Shown: in pieces, positions 1 through 8,879 of the stretch
Layout: the number at the start of each line of letters is the position of its first letter
Position numbering within the stretch: position 1 is the stretch's first letter
Source of the DNA: VBAU01 sp036005185
GTDB lineage: Bacteria > Bacteroidota > Bacteroidia > Chitinophagales > Chitinophagaceae
DNA length: 64,000 nt
Direction of reading: 5' to 3'
Assembly (NCBI GenBank): GCA_036005185.1
Contig: DASYQS010000002.1
Location: 62,001 to 126,000, forward strand
Translations under genes and position numbers: made by a program
Notes under the pieces: model-generated
Databases searched by the model: none
What the model was told of the DNA's origin: nothing
The model's input: the letters and a program-made list of their open reading frames with translations, nothing else

Positions 1-1
1 C

Positions 2-2185
2 ATCAAATGTGAGCTTGATGAGCCCAAACTAAGATTAACCGGAAGCGAAACCGTAACCTATTACAACAACTCACCCGATGTGCTCACCTATCTATGGTTA
101 CAGCTAGATGAAAATGAGCACAGCAATATTAATAATGCTGGCTATCAAAGCAGCAACCCAATGCAGCGACAGACAACGGATGTTTCTCTTAATCGCATGG
201 AAATTTCAAAAGAAGATAATGGCTTTGGTCATAAGATAACAAAATTGACTGATGTTACTGGAAAACCATTGCAATACACCATCAATAAAACGATGATGCG
301 TATAGAGTTGCCAGTGCCGCTCAAGCCGGGTCAAAAATTTATTTTTAATCTTGACTGGCACTATAACATTTCAAATCGATCGACGCAAGGTGGCCGCGGC
401 GGGTATGAATACTTTCCCGAAGACGGTAACTATGAATTTACAATGAGCCAGTGGTATCCACGCCTTTGTGTTTATAGTGATTTTCAAGGATGGCAGAATC
501 ATCAGTTTACAGGCCGTGGCGAGTTTGCATTAACGTTTGGAAATTTTAAAGTGCAAATGACAGTCCCCGCCGACCATGTTGTTGGCGCTACAGGTGAATG
601 CCAAAATTATCAGCAGGTTTTAACACCTGCACAATATGCCCGCTGGCAAAAAGCACAGACGGCTAAAGAGCCCGTAGAGATAGTTACTCTTGAAGAAGCA
701 AAAGCCGCTGAAAAGAAAAAGGAGATTGGTTCGCCTCACAAGAAAACATGGACATTCAAAGCGGAGAATGTTCGAGATTTTGCATGGGGCTCCTCAAGAA
801 AATTTGTGTGGGATGGCATGCCTGCTTATGTAGAGGGAAAAAAAGTGATGTGCATGAGTTATTATTCAAAAGAATCCTATGGCTTATATAGAAAATTTTC
901 AACAAAAGTTGTTGCCCATACAATCAAGACCTATTCAAAGTTTACGATTCCCTATCCTTATCCCGTTGCTCAAAGTGTGGAAGCTTCCAATGGCATGGAA
1001 TATCCTATGATCTGTTTCAATTTTGGAAGAACAGAAAAAGATGGCTCGTATAGTGAAGCCACGAAATATGGAATGCTGGGCGTAGTGATTCATGAAGTGG
1101 GTCATAACTTTTTTCCGATGATCATAAACAGCGATGAACGTCAATGGACATGGATGGATGAAGGCCTTAATACTTTTTGTGAGTACCTGACTGAAGAGCT
1201 ATACGATAACAAGTTTCCAGTTACCAGAGGGCCTGCTTATACCATCACTGATTATATGAAATTGCCAAAGGATCAGCTTGAGCCGATCATGAGCAATTCT
1301 GAAAATATTGTGCGCTTTGGACCCAACGCTTATTCAAAACCTGCTACTGGTTTAAATATTTTAAGAGAAACGATCATGGGCCGCGAGCTCTTTGACTATG
1401 CATTTAAAGAATATGCAAGGCGGTGGGCTTTCAAGCATCCTACTCCTGCCGATTTCTTCCGCACCATGGAAGATGCAAGCGGTGAAGATCTGGATTGGTA
1501 TTGGAGAGAGTGGTTTTATGGCACAGAGGCATGCGACCTTTCTTTAGATTCTGTAAAACATTATACTGCAGATGTAAATGCGGTTCCTTCAGGCGACACG
1601 GTAGTAATGAAAAATCTGGACAAACCAAGAGTAAATTCGTTTGAGGATGTTTCCAAGATTCGCAACCGCGAAGACAAGAACATTACTTTTCTAACAGATG
1701 CCGATACCTCACTTCGAGATTTTTACTGGAAATACGACCGGAACATTGAAAAATATGACACGGAAAAATATGCAGTTCCTGTTTCAGCCGAAACTGAACC
1801 TCTTGATGAAGCTGCCAAAGAAAAATATAGCCCTAAACATTTTTATGAGCTAAGCTTTAGCAACAAAGGTGGGCTTGTAATGCCAATCATCATTGAATGG
1901 ACTTACAAAGATGGAACAAAAGAAATTGACCGCATTCCGGTACAGGTATGGAGATTGAATGAGAAAAAAGTGGTAAAAACTTTTGTAAAGGAGAAAGAAG
2001 TAGCCAGCATAAAATTAGACCCCATGCATGAAACAGCCGATATTGACGAAAGCAACAATAGCTATGGCAGCATCCCTGAGCCAACAAAATTTCAATTGTT
2101 CAAATCAAAACGAGAAGCAGCTCGCGGACAAAGTCAAGGCATAAATCCAATGCAAAAAGCACAGGAGCAGAAAAAAGCATTTTAA
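2..2185 (+). CDS. M1-type (gluzincin) metallopeptidase, 5' end outside window
   Basis: The reading frame is open from base 2, so the true start lies upstream; the first internal ATG is at 80. Counting from that ATG, a zinc motif HEVGH lies at residues 338-342, with the third ligand Glu at 361 in WMDEGLN. This is the HExxH-x18-E spacing of M1 aminopeptidases. NGMEYP near residue 304 corresponds to the GAMEN-type substrate-binding motif. The protein probably trims peptides outside the cytoplasm, but the expected signal peptide is in the missing part. The C-terminal third is a beta-rich region ending in a Lys/Gln-rich tail. A palindromic repeat begins directly after the stop. The family is clear; substrate is unknown. 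Confidence 0.9.
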   Translation: MKCELDEPKLRLTGSETVTYYNNSPDVLTYLWLQLDENEHSNINNAGYQSSNPMQRQTTDVSLNRMEISKEDNGFGHKITKLTDVTGKPLQYTINKTMMRIELPVPLKPGQKFIFNLDWHYNISNRSTQGGRGGYEYFPEDGNYEFTMSQWYPRLCVYSDFQGWQNHQFTGRGEFALTFGNFKVQMTVPADHVVGATGECQNYQQVLTPAQYARWQKAQTAKEPVEIVTLEEAKAAEKKKEIGSPHKKTWTFKAENVRDFAWGSSRKFVWDGMPAYVEGKKVMCMSYYSKESYGLYRKFSTKVVAHTIKTYSKFTIPYPYPVAQSVEASNGMEYPMICFNFGRTEKDGSYSEATKYGMLGVVIHEVGHNFFPMIINSDERQWTWMDEGLNTFCEYLTEELYDNKFPVTRGPAYTITDYMKLPKDQLEPIMSNSENIVRFGPNAYSKPATGLNILRETIMGRELFDYAFKEYARRWAFKHPTPADFFRTMEDASGEDLDWYWREWFYGTEACDLSLDSVKHYTADVNAVPSGDTVVMKNLDKPRVNSFEDVSKIRNREDKNITFLTDADTSLRDFYWKYDRNIEKYDTEKYAVPVSAETEPLDEAAKEKYSPKHFYELSFSNKGGLVMPIIIEWTYKDGTKEIDRIPVQVWRLNEKKVVKTFVKEKEVASIKLDPMHETADIDESNNSYGSIPEPTKFQLFKSKREAARGQSQGINPMQKAQEQKKAF

Positions 2186-2187
2186 AG

Positions 2188-2252
2188 CCCATCCTAAATC
2201 CTTCCCAAAGGGAAGGACTTTAAGAAGTCATTCCGATTGGGAATGGCTTCTT
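2188..2252. repeat. Palindrome-centred repeat (single copy) plus adjacent hairpin
   Basis: The core CCTTCCCAAAGGGAAGG (2200-2216) is preceded by CCTAAAT and followed by ACTTT, the same layout as the elements near 9.4, 17.9 and 23.2 kb. A second hairpin follows at 2222-2252 (AAGAAGTCATTCC pairing with GGAATGGCTTCTT, one G-T pair). Together they fill the gap between the peptidase stop and the next gene and may act as a transcription terminator or mRNA 3'-end structure. Confidence 0.65.
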
Positions 2253-2265
2253 AATTTTATGTATT

Positions 2266-3093
2266 ATGAAAAAAATTCTACTAATTTCTTTTTTATTCAC
2301 AGTTCAGGTTTGTTATGCAGCTACCGTTGATACCATAAGCATTTACAGTAATGCCATGCATAAAGAATTCAAATGTGTGGTCATAAGTCCCTCAATGCGA
2401 AAATTAATTCCTTTACCTGTAGTTTACTTACTGCATGGATGGAGCGGTGCCTTTTCTGACTGGATAAAAAAGGTGCCTGCAATAAAAGAATATGCTGATA
2501 AATATAGCATGCTGATCGTTTGCCCTGATGGAGGATATAGCAGTTGGTATTTTGATAGCCCAATTGATTCTTCCATGAAATATGAAACTTATATAAGCCT
2601 TGAAGTGCCCGCCTATATTGATGCACATTACAAAACAATAAAAGATAGAACTGCAAGAGCTATCGCAGGCTTAAGCATGGGTGGACATGGAGGAATGTTT
2701 TTGAGTTTTCGTCATTCCGATATTTTTGGGGCTTGCGGCAGCATGAGTGGTGGCCTTGATCTCAATGATGCAAGAAATAAATTCGACATTCTAAAACGAT
2801 TGGGCGATACCATTCGTCAAGCTGATAATTGGAAAAATTATTCTGTTTTGAATGTAGTCGAAAATCGACCAACAGAATCTCTTGCTATTATTTTTGATTG
2901 TGGAATGGATGATTTCTTTTATCCAGGCAACAAAAAACTGCACGAAAAATTGTTGCTATTAAAAGTACCTCACGATTATATTGAACGCCCTGGCCAACAT
3001 GATTGGAATTATTGGAGCAACTCAGTGGAATATCACTTATTATTTTTCAGAAAGTATTTCGATAAATATAAGCGACCGAGAACAAGCAACTAG
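2266..3093 (+). CDS. Secreted esterase of the esterase D / acetylxylan-esterase-like alpha/beta hydrolase family
   Basis: A 275-residue protein with a signal peptide (about residues 1-18, ending near CYAA). The alpha/beta hydrolase features are an oxyanion-type LLHGWSG near residue 57, the nucleophile elbow GLSMGGHG with Ser near 137, an Asp in the DCGMDDFF segment, and a His in GQHDWNYW near the C-terminus. This is the layout of putative esterases related to S-formylglutathione hydrolase and mycolyltransferases. It likely cleaves small or sugar-linked esters in the periplasm. Its stop overlaps by 4 bases the stop of the convergent gene on the other strand. Confidence 0.88.
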   Translation: MKKILLISFLFTVQVCYAATVDTISIYSNAMHKEFKCVVISPSMRKLIPLPVVYLLHGWSGAFSDWIKKVPAIKEYADKYSMLIVCPDGGYSSWYFDSPIDSSMKYETYISLEVPAYIDAHYKTIKDRTARAIAGLSMGGHGGMFLSFRHSDIFGACGSMSGGLDLNDARNKFDILKRLGDTIRQADNWKNYSVLNVVENRPTESLAIIFDCGMDDFFYPGNKKLHEKLLLLKVPHDYIERPGQHDWNYWSNSVEYHLLFFRKYFDKYKRPRTSN

Positions 3094-3788
3094 TAACCAG
3101 TTCTGCCGTCCCTTACCTTTATTTTTTTCTTACCTGAGTTTTTCTTTTCATAATCTAAAACAGCCTGAGGTTTGGTCATTGTTTTTTTTCCAGCCGTATC
3201 TGATTTTGAGGAATTATCAGTAACATCAATCGGTCTTAAATCATCGTCATTTTTACTATCGCCCGTCGCTGGTTTATCCAAAAACCATTTTTCTGTTTTT
3301 ACGATAGTACCGAAATTAGGATCAAAATATTTCCATGTTCCGTGCTTCAAAGAAAAACCATCCAACTTTATGATCTGTGTGCCTACAACTTTTGTAGGAT
3401 CAACCAAATCATACACGTCAACTGTGTCATAAGGATTGTCAGGATTGACGGCCTTCCAACTTTCTTCTCTTACAAGGTCGCCCATCTTTGTATAATACTG
3501 GCATTTGCCATTTTTATTTCCCCAGCGATAATTTTCAATAGCCAACAGATCGCCATCCAATGAATAACGGCGCCACCTTCCTTCCTTTCTATCATTTTCA
3601 AAATAACCTTCCTCTTCATACCCACGTTCTCCTCGTACTTCATCCACATGTATTACCCAAGGTCCTTGCTTTTTTCCCTGCTTATCCACGCGGTTCAGCG
3701 TATCACCTTTAGGCCCAATGGTATAGTTTTTATACTGGCTAAAAACATTTATTGAGGTCAACAGCAGAAAAACAAAAACAAATCGCAT
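3090..3788 (-). CDS. Secreted MORN-repeat-like protein
   Basis: A 232-residue protein with a signal peptide ending near VFSQ. Residues about 35-150 contain repeated segments of the type GxWxxY...G and NGKCQYY, resembling MORN repeats of bacteroidete proteins often labelled YwqK-like antitoxins. No toxin partner is adjacent, so that label should not be taken as a function. The C-terminus is Lys/Asp-rich and low in complexity. It is divergent from the BNR protein (72 bases between starts) and convergent with the esterase. The role is unknown. Confidence 0.75.
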   Translation of the reverse strand: MRFVFVFLLLTSINVFSQYKNYTIGPKGDTLNRVDKQGKKQGPWVIHVDEVRGERGYEEEGYFENDRKEGRWRRYSLDGDLLAIENYRWGNKNGKCQYYTKMGDLVREESWKAVNPDNPYDTVDVYDLVDPTKVVGTQIIKLDGFSLKHGTWKYFDPNFGTIVKTEKWFLDKPATGDSKNDDDLRPIDVTDNSSKSDTAGKKTMTKPQAVLDYEKKNSGKKKIKVRDGRTGY

Positions 3789-3860
3789 AGTTTAGTAAGT
3801 TTGAAGGTTAGCTTCTGGGCTGTAAGCCATGCAATTTACTAACGAAAAACTACTGCTTTT

Positions 3861-6539
3861 ATGCTTCGAAAGTTAAAATTCATTGTTCTCCAGTTCAAGT
3901 CATTGAAACAATCTTTAATTTTTTTCAACCTTACCCTCTTGTATTTACACATTTGCACTTTTGTTTTAGGCCAGGTAAGGTCAACCGCTGCAGAGGAAAG
4001 ATTGAAAAGCACAAGTCAGCGGGCTGCCTTAGAAAAAAGATCAATTGTAAATGATGTTAAATTTCGCAGCATTGGACCTAGCGTTATGAGTGGTCGTGTG
4101 GTTGATCTGGATGTAAATCCGGATGATCCTACAGAATTCTACGTAGCATATGCTACAGGTGGTTTGTGGCACACTGTAAACAATGGGCAAAGCTTCACTC
4201 CTATTTTTGACAGCCTTGATGTACTTTTTATTGGTGATATCGCAGTAAACTGGAATTCTTCGCCAAGAATAATTTGGGTTGGGACCGGTGAAGTCAACAG
4301 CAGCCGTTCATCGTATGCCGGTATTGGCATTTATAAAACTACAGATAATGGAAAACATTGGGAATACTTGGGTCTGCCTGAGTCACAACACATCGGAAAA
4401 ATTCAGTTGCATCCTTCAAATAATAGCATCGCTTGGGTAGCTGCTCTTGGGCATCTCTATTCACCCAATAAAGAACGTGGCATTTATAAAACAACTGATG
4501 GCGGTAAAACATGGAAACAAACTTTATACATTGATGATACTACCGGTGCAGTTGACATTGATATCAATCCACAAAATCCAAATGAATTATACGCTGCTAT
4601 GTGGAGCAAAACCCGTAGCGCTTGGAAATTTAAGGAAAGTGGTTCTGCAAGCGGTATCTACAAAAGCACCGATGGCGGCGATACTTGGAAAAAGATTTCG
4701 GGTGAAGGTTCAGGTTTTATGAAGGGCGATAAAATTGGAAGAATTGGAGTGGCCGTTTATCTGAAAAACCCCTCGATTGCTTATGCTATTGTTGATAATA
4801 ACATGATAAAGCCTGATACTTCAAAGAAAAAAGTTGACACACTCTATCAGAAAAAAGATTTTAAGGAGATAACTGAAGATACTTTCCTGCAGCTAGATCA
4901 GAAAAAGCTTGATACCTTTTTAAAGCGAAATAATTTTCCTTCAAAATATACAGCTGCCGTTGTGATGGATATGGTGAGAAATAAAAAGGTCAAACCAACC
5001 GCTCTCTATGATTATCTTGATTTTGATGATGGATTTCAAAATGCGGGTATCTACGGCGCTGAAGTTTATCGCAGTGATGATGGAGGAGCGACATGGAAAA
5101 AAATGAATGAGAAAGCCCTTACCCTTTATAGCACATACGGCTATTATTTTGGAAAAATATTCGTGTCGCCGGTAAACGAAAATAAAGTGGTGATCACAGG
5201 AGTTCCCATTCAGCTTTCAACAGATGGCGGTAAAACTTTTAAGAATATCGATAAAAGAAATACGCACGGCGATCATCACGTAGCCTGGATCGATCCCAAA
5301 CGAGATTCGCATTTAATAATTGGGAATGATGGAGGTTGCAATATTACCTATGATGATGGCGAACATTGGTTTTTTGCAAATGCACCTGCCGTTGGTCAAT
5401 ATTATGGGATCACGGTTGACAATGACAGGCCTTATAATGTTTATGGAGGCTTGCAGGACAATAATGTATGGTATGGCCCCTCTACAAACGTTGACAACCC
5501 AGGTTGGCAAAGCTCAGGAGACTACCCTTATAAACCATTAATTGGTGGTGATGGCATGCAAGTGCAAGTTGATACCAGAGATAATACAACAACTTATGCA
5601 GGCTCACAATTTGGGGTTTACAGTCGTTTAAACAGAAGAACAAGAAGCGAAAGAAAAAGTGTACGGCCTGCGCATGAGCTTGGTGAAAAACCGCTTCGTT
5701 TCAACTGGCAAACTCCTATTCTGCTCAGCAAGCATAATCAGGATATTTTTTATATCGGGGCTAACCGATTATATCGTTCGATGAATAGAGGCGATAGTCT
5801 TGTTCCTATTAGTCCTGATCTTTCAAATGGAAAAAAAGAAGGCAATGTTCCTTATGGAACAATAACCACTATTGCGGAATCTCCAACAAGATTTAATTTA
5901 TTATATGTAGGAACGGATGATGGTAATATTTATGTTTCAAAAGAAGGTGGATATGACTGGCGGAAAATTAATATTACCCAGAGCCCCGCGAAGGGAGATA
6001 AAAAATCAAAGATCCTTCGTCAAGTTCAGGATCCATCCCAAGGGCTTTGGGTTAGCCGTGTTATTGCCTCTCAACACAAAGAAGGCCGTGTGTATGCATC
6101 ATTAAATGGTTATCGCAGCGATAACTTTCTTCCTTATTTATATGTGAGTGATGATTATGGCACAATATGGAGACAAATTGGAAAAGACTTGCCAAATGAA
6201 CCGGTTAATGTGGTAAGAGAAGACCCCAAAAGCGATAGCATTTTATATGTGGGTACAGATGGAGGTTTGTACGTAAGCTTTGATGCTGGAAATAGTTTTA
6301 TGATGTGGAATGGAGGTTTACCTAAATCAGTTTCTGTGCACGATATTGCTATACAAGCAAGAGAAAATGATATTGTGCTGGGTACTCATGGAAGAAGCTT
6401 GTATGTTGCCAAGCTGGATGATATTCAGAAACTGCAAAAAGATCCTGAGTGGATGAAGAAAAAGCCAAAAGAAAAACCGCAGGAAAGAAGAAGGAGCGAT
6501 GATGACGATGAAATGGATATGAGGCCTGACAAAGATTAA
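3861..6539 (+). CDS. Large secreted BNR / sortilin-like (VPS10-type) beta-propeller protein
   Basis: An 892-residue protein with an N-terminal hydrophobic export segment ending near FVLGQ. Several Asp-box (BNR) motifs of the type S/T-x-D-x-G-x-x-W are visible, for example YKTTDNGKHW, YKTTDGGKTW, YKSTDGGDTW and YRSDDGGATW. They indicate a six- to ten-bladed propeller like the 'WD40/YVTN/BNR-like' proteins common in soil Bacteroidota. No sialidase catalytic set was identified, so an enzyme activity is not claimed. The C-terminus is a highly charged tail (KKKPKEKPQE followed by Asp/Glu-rich residues) and lacks a recognisable type IX secretion domain. Confidence 0.88.
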   Translation: MLRKLKFIVLQFKSLKQSLIFFNLTLLYLHICTFVLGQVRSTAAEERLKSTSQRAALEKRSIVNDVKFRSIGPSVMSGRVVDLDVNPDDPTEFYVAYATGGLWHTVNNGQSFTPIFDSLDVLFIGDIAVNWNSSPRIIWVGTGEVNSSRSSYAGIGIYKTTDNGKHWEYLGLPESQHIGKIQLHPSNNSIAWVAALGHLYSPNKERGIYKTTDGGKTWKQTLYIDDTTGAVDIDINPQNPNELYAAMWSKTRSAWKFKESGSASGIYKSTDGGDTWKKISGEGSGFMKGDKIGRIGVAVYLKNPSIAYAIVDNNMIKPDTSKKKVDTLYQKKDFKEITEDTFLQLDQKKLDTFLKRNNFPSKYTAAVVMDMVRNKKVKPTALYDYLDFDDGFQNAGIYGAEVYRSDDGGATWKKMNEKALTLYSTYGYYFGKIFVSPVNENKVVITGVPIQLSTDGGKTFKNIDKRNTHGDHHVAWIDPKRDSHLIIGNDGGCNITYDDGEHWFFANAPAVGQYYGITVDNDRPYNVYGGLQDNNVWYGPSTNVDNPGWQSSGDYPYKPLIGGDGMQVQVDTRDNTTTYAGSQFGVYSRLNRRTRSERKSVRPAHELGEKPLRFNWQTPILLSKHNQDIFYIGANRLYRSMNRGDSLVPISPDLSNGKKEGNVPYGTITTIAESPTRFNLLYVGTDDGNIYVSKEGGYDWRKINITQSPAKGDKKSKILRQVQDPSQGLWVSRVIASQHKEGRVYASLNGYRSDNFLPYLYVSDDYGTIWRQIGKDLPNEPVNVVREDPKSDSILYVGTDGGLYVSFDAGNSFMMWNGGLPKSVSVHDIAIQARENDIVLGTHGRSLYVAKLDDIQKLQKDPEWMKKKPKEKPQERRRSDDDDEMDMRPDKD

Positions 6540-6623
6540 AATACCTAACCTTTCAAAACAGGCTCTTTCCAAGCCTTTCCTATCATCGGGATGTGCATGC
6601 TGATCAAGTTATGGGTAGGATAA

Positions 6624-7130
6624 TCAGGTTACAAGGGATAAATAAAATATAAATGTTCCGGTAATTGTAAAAAGGCATATTGTCTTGAAGGCATCAATTC
6701 TCATATCATTAATAAAAATTGCACAAGCGGTAAGAAGGGATAACACGATTGTCACCAATATAATGATGGCTCTGTGATGTGATGATGCATTATGATAAAT
6801 CCAGGTTTGAGGGTAGGGCGGAGAGAGTTGTCTGTACCGAAGCACAAGCCCGAAGATCTGTGTTACTTCAAGCTCTAATGTGTCTGTAATAAAAAAACCA
6901 TTTTCATTTGCATAAGTTGTAAAATTTCTTTTGTTCGTAATTAGCTTTTTGTATGGAACACCACTTCGATACCTCCCTACTTTAAATTCTTCAAAATCTT
7001 TTACTATCTCGACGGATTGTATGGTGGGCAGGAAACCATCAACAAAATAAATTATCCAAAATAGGAGTGCAATGATGTTAGCAATCTTTAGGAGAATGAA
7101 AATCTTTCCTTTTGACTGCCAGTTGAACAT
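6624..7130 (-). CDS. Hypothetical membrane protein, about three transmembrane segments
   Basis: A 168-residue protein not recognised. One hydrophobic segment lies near residues 13-33, followed by a soluble region of about 75 residues; two more segments lie near 118-138 and 148-166. The first-helix/soluble-loop/two-helix layout suggests a small integral membrane protein with a periplasmic loop. It starts 6 bases downstream of aroQ on the same strand and may be co-transcribed with it. Confidence 0.7.
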   Translation of the reverse strand: MFNWQSKGKIFILLKIANIIALLFWIIYFVDGFLPTIQSVEIVKDFEEFKVGRYRSGVPYKKLITNKRNFTTYANENGFFITDTLELEVTQIFGLVLRYRQLSPPYPQTWIYHNASSHHRAIIILVTIVLSLLTACAIFINDMRIDAFKTICLFTITGTFIFYLSLVT

Positions 7131-7136
7131 TCTTAT

Positions 7137-7556
7137 TTATCCTTTTATAAACCATTCAACAGCCAGTTCATACCCTTTTAGTCCTAATCCAAAAATACTT
7201 CCCACTGATTTTCCCGAAACATGAGAGAGTTTTCGAAAATCTTCCCTGGCGTTTACATTAGAAATATGTACTTCTATAACAGGAGTTTTTATGGCAGCAA
7301 TGGCATCGCCGATAGCAATTGATGTATGTGTATAGCCTGCCGGGTTCAAAATAATGCCATCATATTCAAAGCCTACTAATTGCAACGCATTGATCAATTC
7401 ACCTTCGATATTGCTTTGATAATAAGAAAACTCAACGGAAGGATATTTTTGAGTAAGCTGGTCCAAGAAACTTTCAAACGGCATATTTCCGTATATATCA
7501 GTCTCTCTTGTACCCAGGAGATTTAAGTTGGGGCCGTTGATGATAGCTATTTTCAT
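7137..7556 (-). CDS. aroQ: Type II 3-dehydroquinate dehydratase
   Basis: A 139-residue cytoplasmic enzyme of normal length for the family. It dehydrates 3-dehydroquinate to 3-dehydroshikimate in the shikimate pathway. Seen in the sequence: NGPNLNLLGTRE at 8-19, the active-site stretch NPAGYTHTSIAIGDA near 71, EVHISNVNAREDFRK near 95 with the catalytic His, and SIFGLGLKGYELA at the C-terminus. It lies downstream of carA across a spacer with a 9-base repeat tract. No other shikimate genes are in the window. Confidence 0.97.
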   Translation of the reverse strand: MKIAIINGPNLNLLGTRETDIYGNMPFESFLDQLTQKYPSVEFSYYQSNIEGELINALQLVGFEYDGIILNPAGYTHTSIAIGDAIAAIKTPVIEVHISNVNAREDFRKLSHVSGKSVGSIFGLGLKGYELAVEWFIKG

Positions 7557-7560
7557 GACA

Positions 7561-7625
7561 CGAATTACACGAATTTTTACGAATTAAACTAATTCGAGCA
7601 ATTAGCGGAGATTCGTGTTAATTAG
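7561..7625. repeat. Tract with roughly 9-base period in the aroQ-carA spacer
   Basis: CGAATT occurs at 7561, 7570 and 7580, then CTAATT at 7589 and CAATT at 7599, so the word recurs every 9-10 bases. The tract runs from just upstream of the aroQ start through the carA stop codon (7602-7604) and probably into the last carA codons. It contrasts with the 7-base period of the other tracts in the window. Confidence 0.6.
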
Positions 7626-8708
7626 TGCTATAAACTCATCAAATAAATATCTCGAATCATGTGGGCCCGGTGTACTTTCAGGATGGTATTGTACAGAAAA
7701 TGCGGGTTTGTTTTTTAAACGAATGCCTTCAATGGATTGATCATTCAGATTTACGTGAGTGATTTCGATATGATCAGCTTTTTTTACAGCTTCGGGATCA
7801 ACTCCAAAACCATGATTTTGTGTAGTGATCTCACATTTGCCGGTTACTAAATTTTTCACAGGATGGTTCAATCCACGGTGGCCATGATGCATTTTAAAAG
7901 TGGGAATATCATTGGCCAAAGCCAGCAATTGATGACCCAGGCATATCCCGAATACTGGTTTATCTTCTTTCAAAATTTCTTTTAGCGTGTCAATGGCATA
8001 GTCCATTGCAGCGGGGTCACCTGGACCATTTGAAATAAAATAACCCGAAGGATTAAACTGCTTCACTTCACTTAGTTTGGTTTTGGCGGGAAAAACCTTT
8101 ACATAAGCACCGCGGTCAACCATGCACTCAAGAATATGTTGTTTGATACCATAATCCATTACAGCGATACGAACCGGAGAATTTGCATCTCCCTTTTCAT
8201 AGGTTTGTTTTGTACTCACTTGAGAGGCCAACTCTAACCCCGCCATATTGGGAACTTCAGCTAATTTCTTTTTTAATTGTTCAACATCTGTTATTTCTGA
8301 AGATATGATACAATTCATTGCTCCCTTGGTTCGAATATGTGAAACCAATGCCCTTGTATCCACTCCTTCTATAGAAACAATGTTATTGGCTTTTAAGTAT
8401 TCCTCCAGTGATCCTTTGGCCAGTTTTCTTGAATACTGATCTTCCAAATTACGACCTATTAATCCACGGATTTTTACATTGGAAGACTCAACTTCATCGT
8501 CCTTCACCCCATAGTTGCCGATATGAACTGTGTTCATAATAAGTATTTGACCATAATAGCTCGGATCGGTAAATACTTCTTGGTAGCCTGTCATACCGGT
8601 ATTAAAACAAATTTCACCGGCTGTGGTGCCGATAGCTCCAAATGCTTTACCATAACAAACAGTTCCGTCTTCTAACAATAAAATAGCGGGGATTTGACTA
8701 TCAGGCAT
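7602..8708 (-). CDS. carA: Carbamoyl-phosphate synthase, small (glutaminase) subunit
   Basis: It supplies ammonia from glutamine to the large subunit for carbamoyl phosphate, feeding arginine and pyrimidine synthesis. The start MPDSQIPAILLLEDGT at 8708 is chosen because homology begins there; a longer frame reaches 8825 but would translate a palindromic repeat. Seen: the N-terminal CPSase domain (AFGAIGTTAGEICFNTGMTGYQE, split by reading), the class I amidotransferase nucleophile in FGICLGHQLLALA near residue 250, and the HPE motif in QYHPESTPGPHDS. carB is not in the window. The rplQ-carA neighbourhood is common in Bacteroidota. Confidence 0.96.
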   Translation of the reverse strand: MPDSQIPAILLLEDGTVCYGKAFGAIGTTAGEICFNTGMTGYQEVFTDPSYYGQILIMNTVHIGNYGVKDDEVESSNVKIRGLIGRNLEDQYSRKLAKGSLEEYLKANNIVSIEGVDTRALVSHIRTKGAMNCIISSEITDVEQLKKKLAEVPNMAGLELASQVSTKQTYEKGDANSPVRIAVMDYGIKQHILECMVDRGAYVKVFPAKTKLSEVKQFNPSGYFISNGPGDPAAMDYAIDTLKEILKEDKPVFGICLGHQLLALANDIPTFKMHHGHRGLNHPVKNLVTGKCEITTQNHGFGVDPEAVKKADHIEITHVNLNDQSIEGIRLKNKPAFSVQYHPESTPGPHDSRYLFDEFIALINTNLR

Positions 8709-8771
8709 TTCAAAAAAGATTTTGCAAAGAAAATGAATTGATTGCTTATTGAACAAATAATTCTCCACATA

Positions 8772-8798
8772 CTTCAGCCCAACGGCTGAAGCCGTTGG
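8772..8798. repeat. Two overlapping, mutually exclusive hairpins upstream of carA
   Basis: CTTCAGCC (8772-8779) pairs with GGCTGAAG (8784-8791), while CCAACGGC (8779-8786) pairs with GCCGTTGG (8791-8798). Each stem is 8 perfect pairs and they share bases, so only one can form. A further GCCGTTGGC occurs at 8810. The element lies between the rplQ terminator and the carA start, in the presumed carA leader. Confidence 0.75.
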
Positions 8799-8824
8799 CA
8801 ATTCACTGAGCCGTTGGCTATTCA

Positions 8825-8850
8825 TAAAAAAGTCCCGACGTGTCGGGACT
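8825..8850 (-). terminator. Rho-independent terminator after rplQ
   Basis: Read on the minus strand, the stem AGTCCCGAC / GTCGGGACT (9 pairs, 2-base loop) is followed directly by a run of six T. It lies 30 bases past the rplQ stop and should end alpha-operon transcription before carA. Confidence 0.9.
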
Positions 8851-8879
8851 CTCTCACATGAAAAGAAATCGTTGTCAAC

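Noticed and set aside
3090..3788. MORN-like protein as part of a toxin-antitoxin pair
   Set aside because: No toxin-like neighbour; the protein has a signal peptide, which does not fit a cytoplasmic antitoxin.
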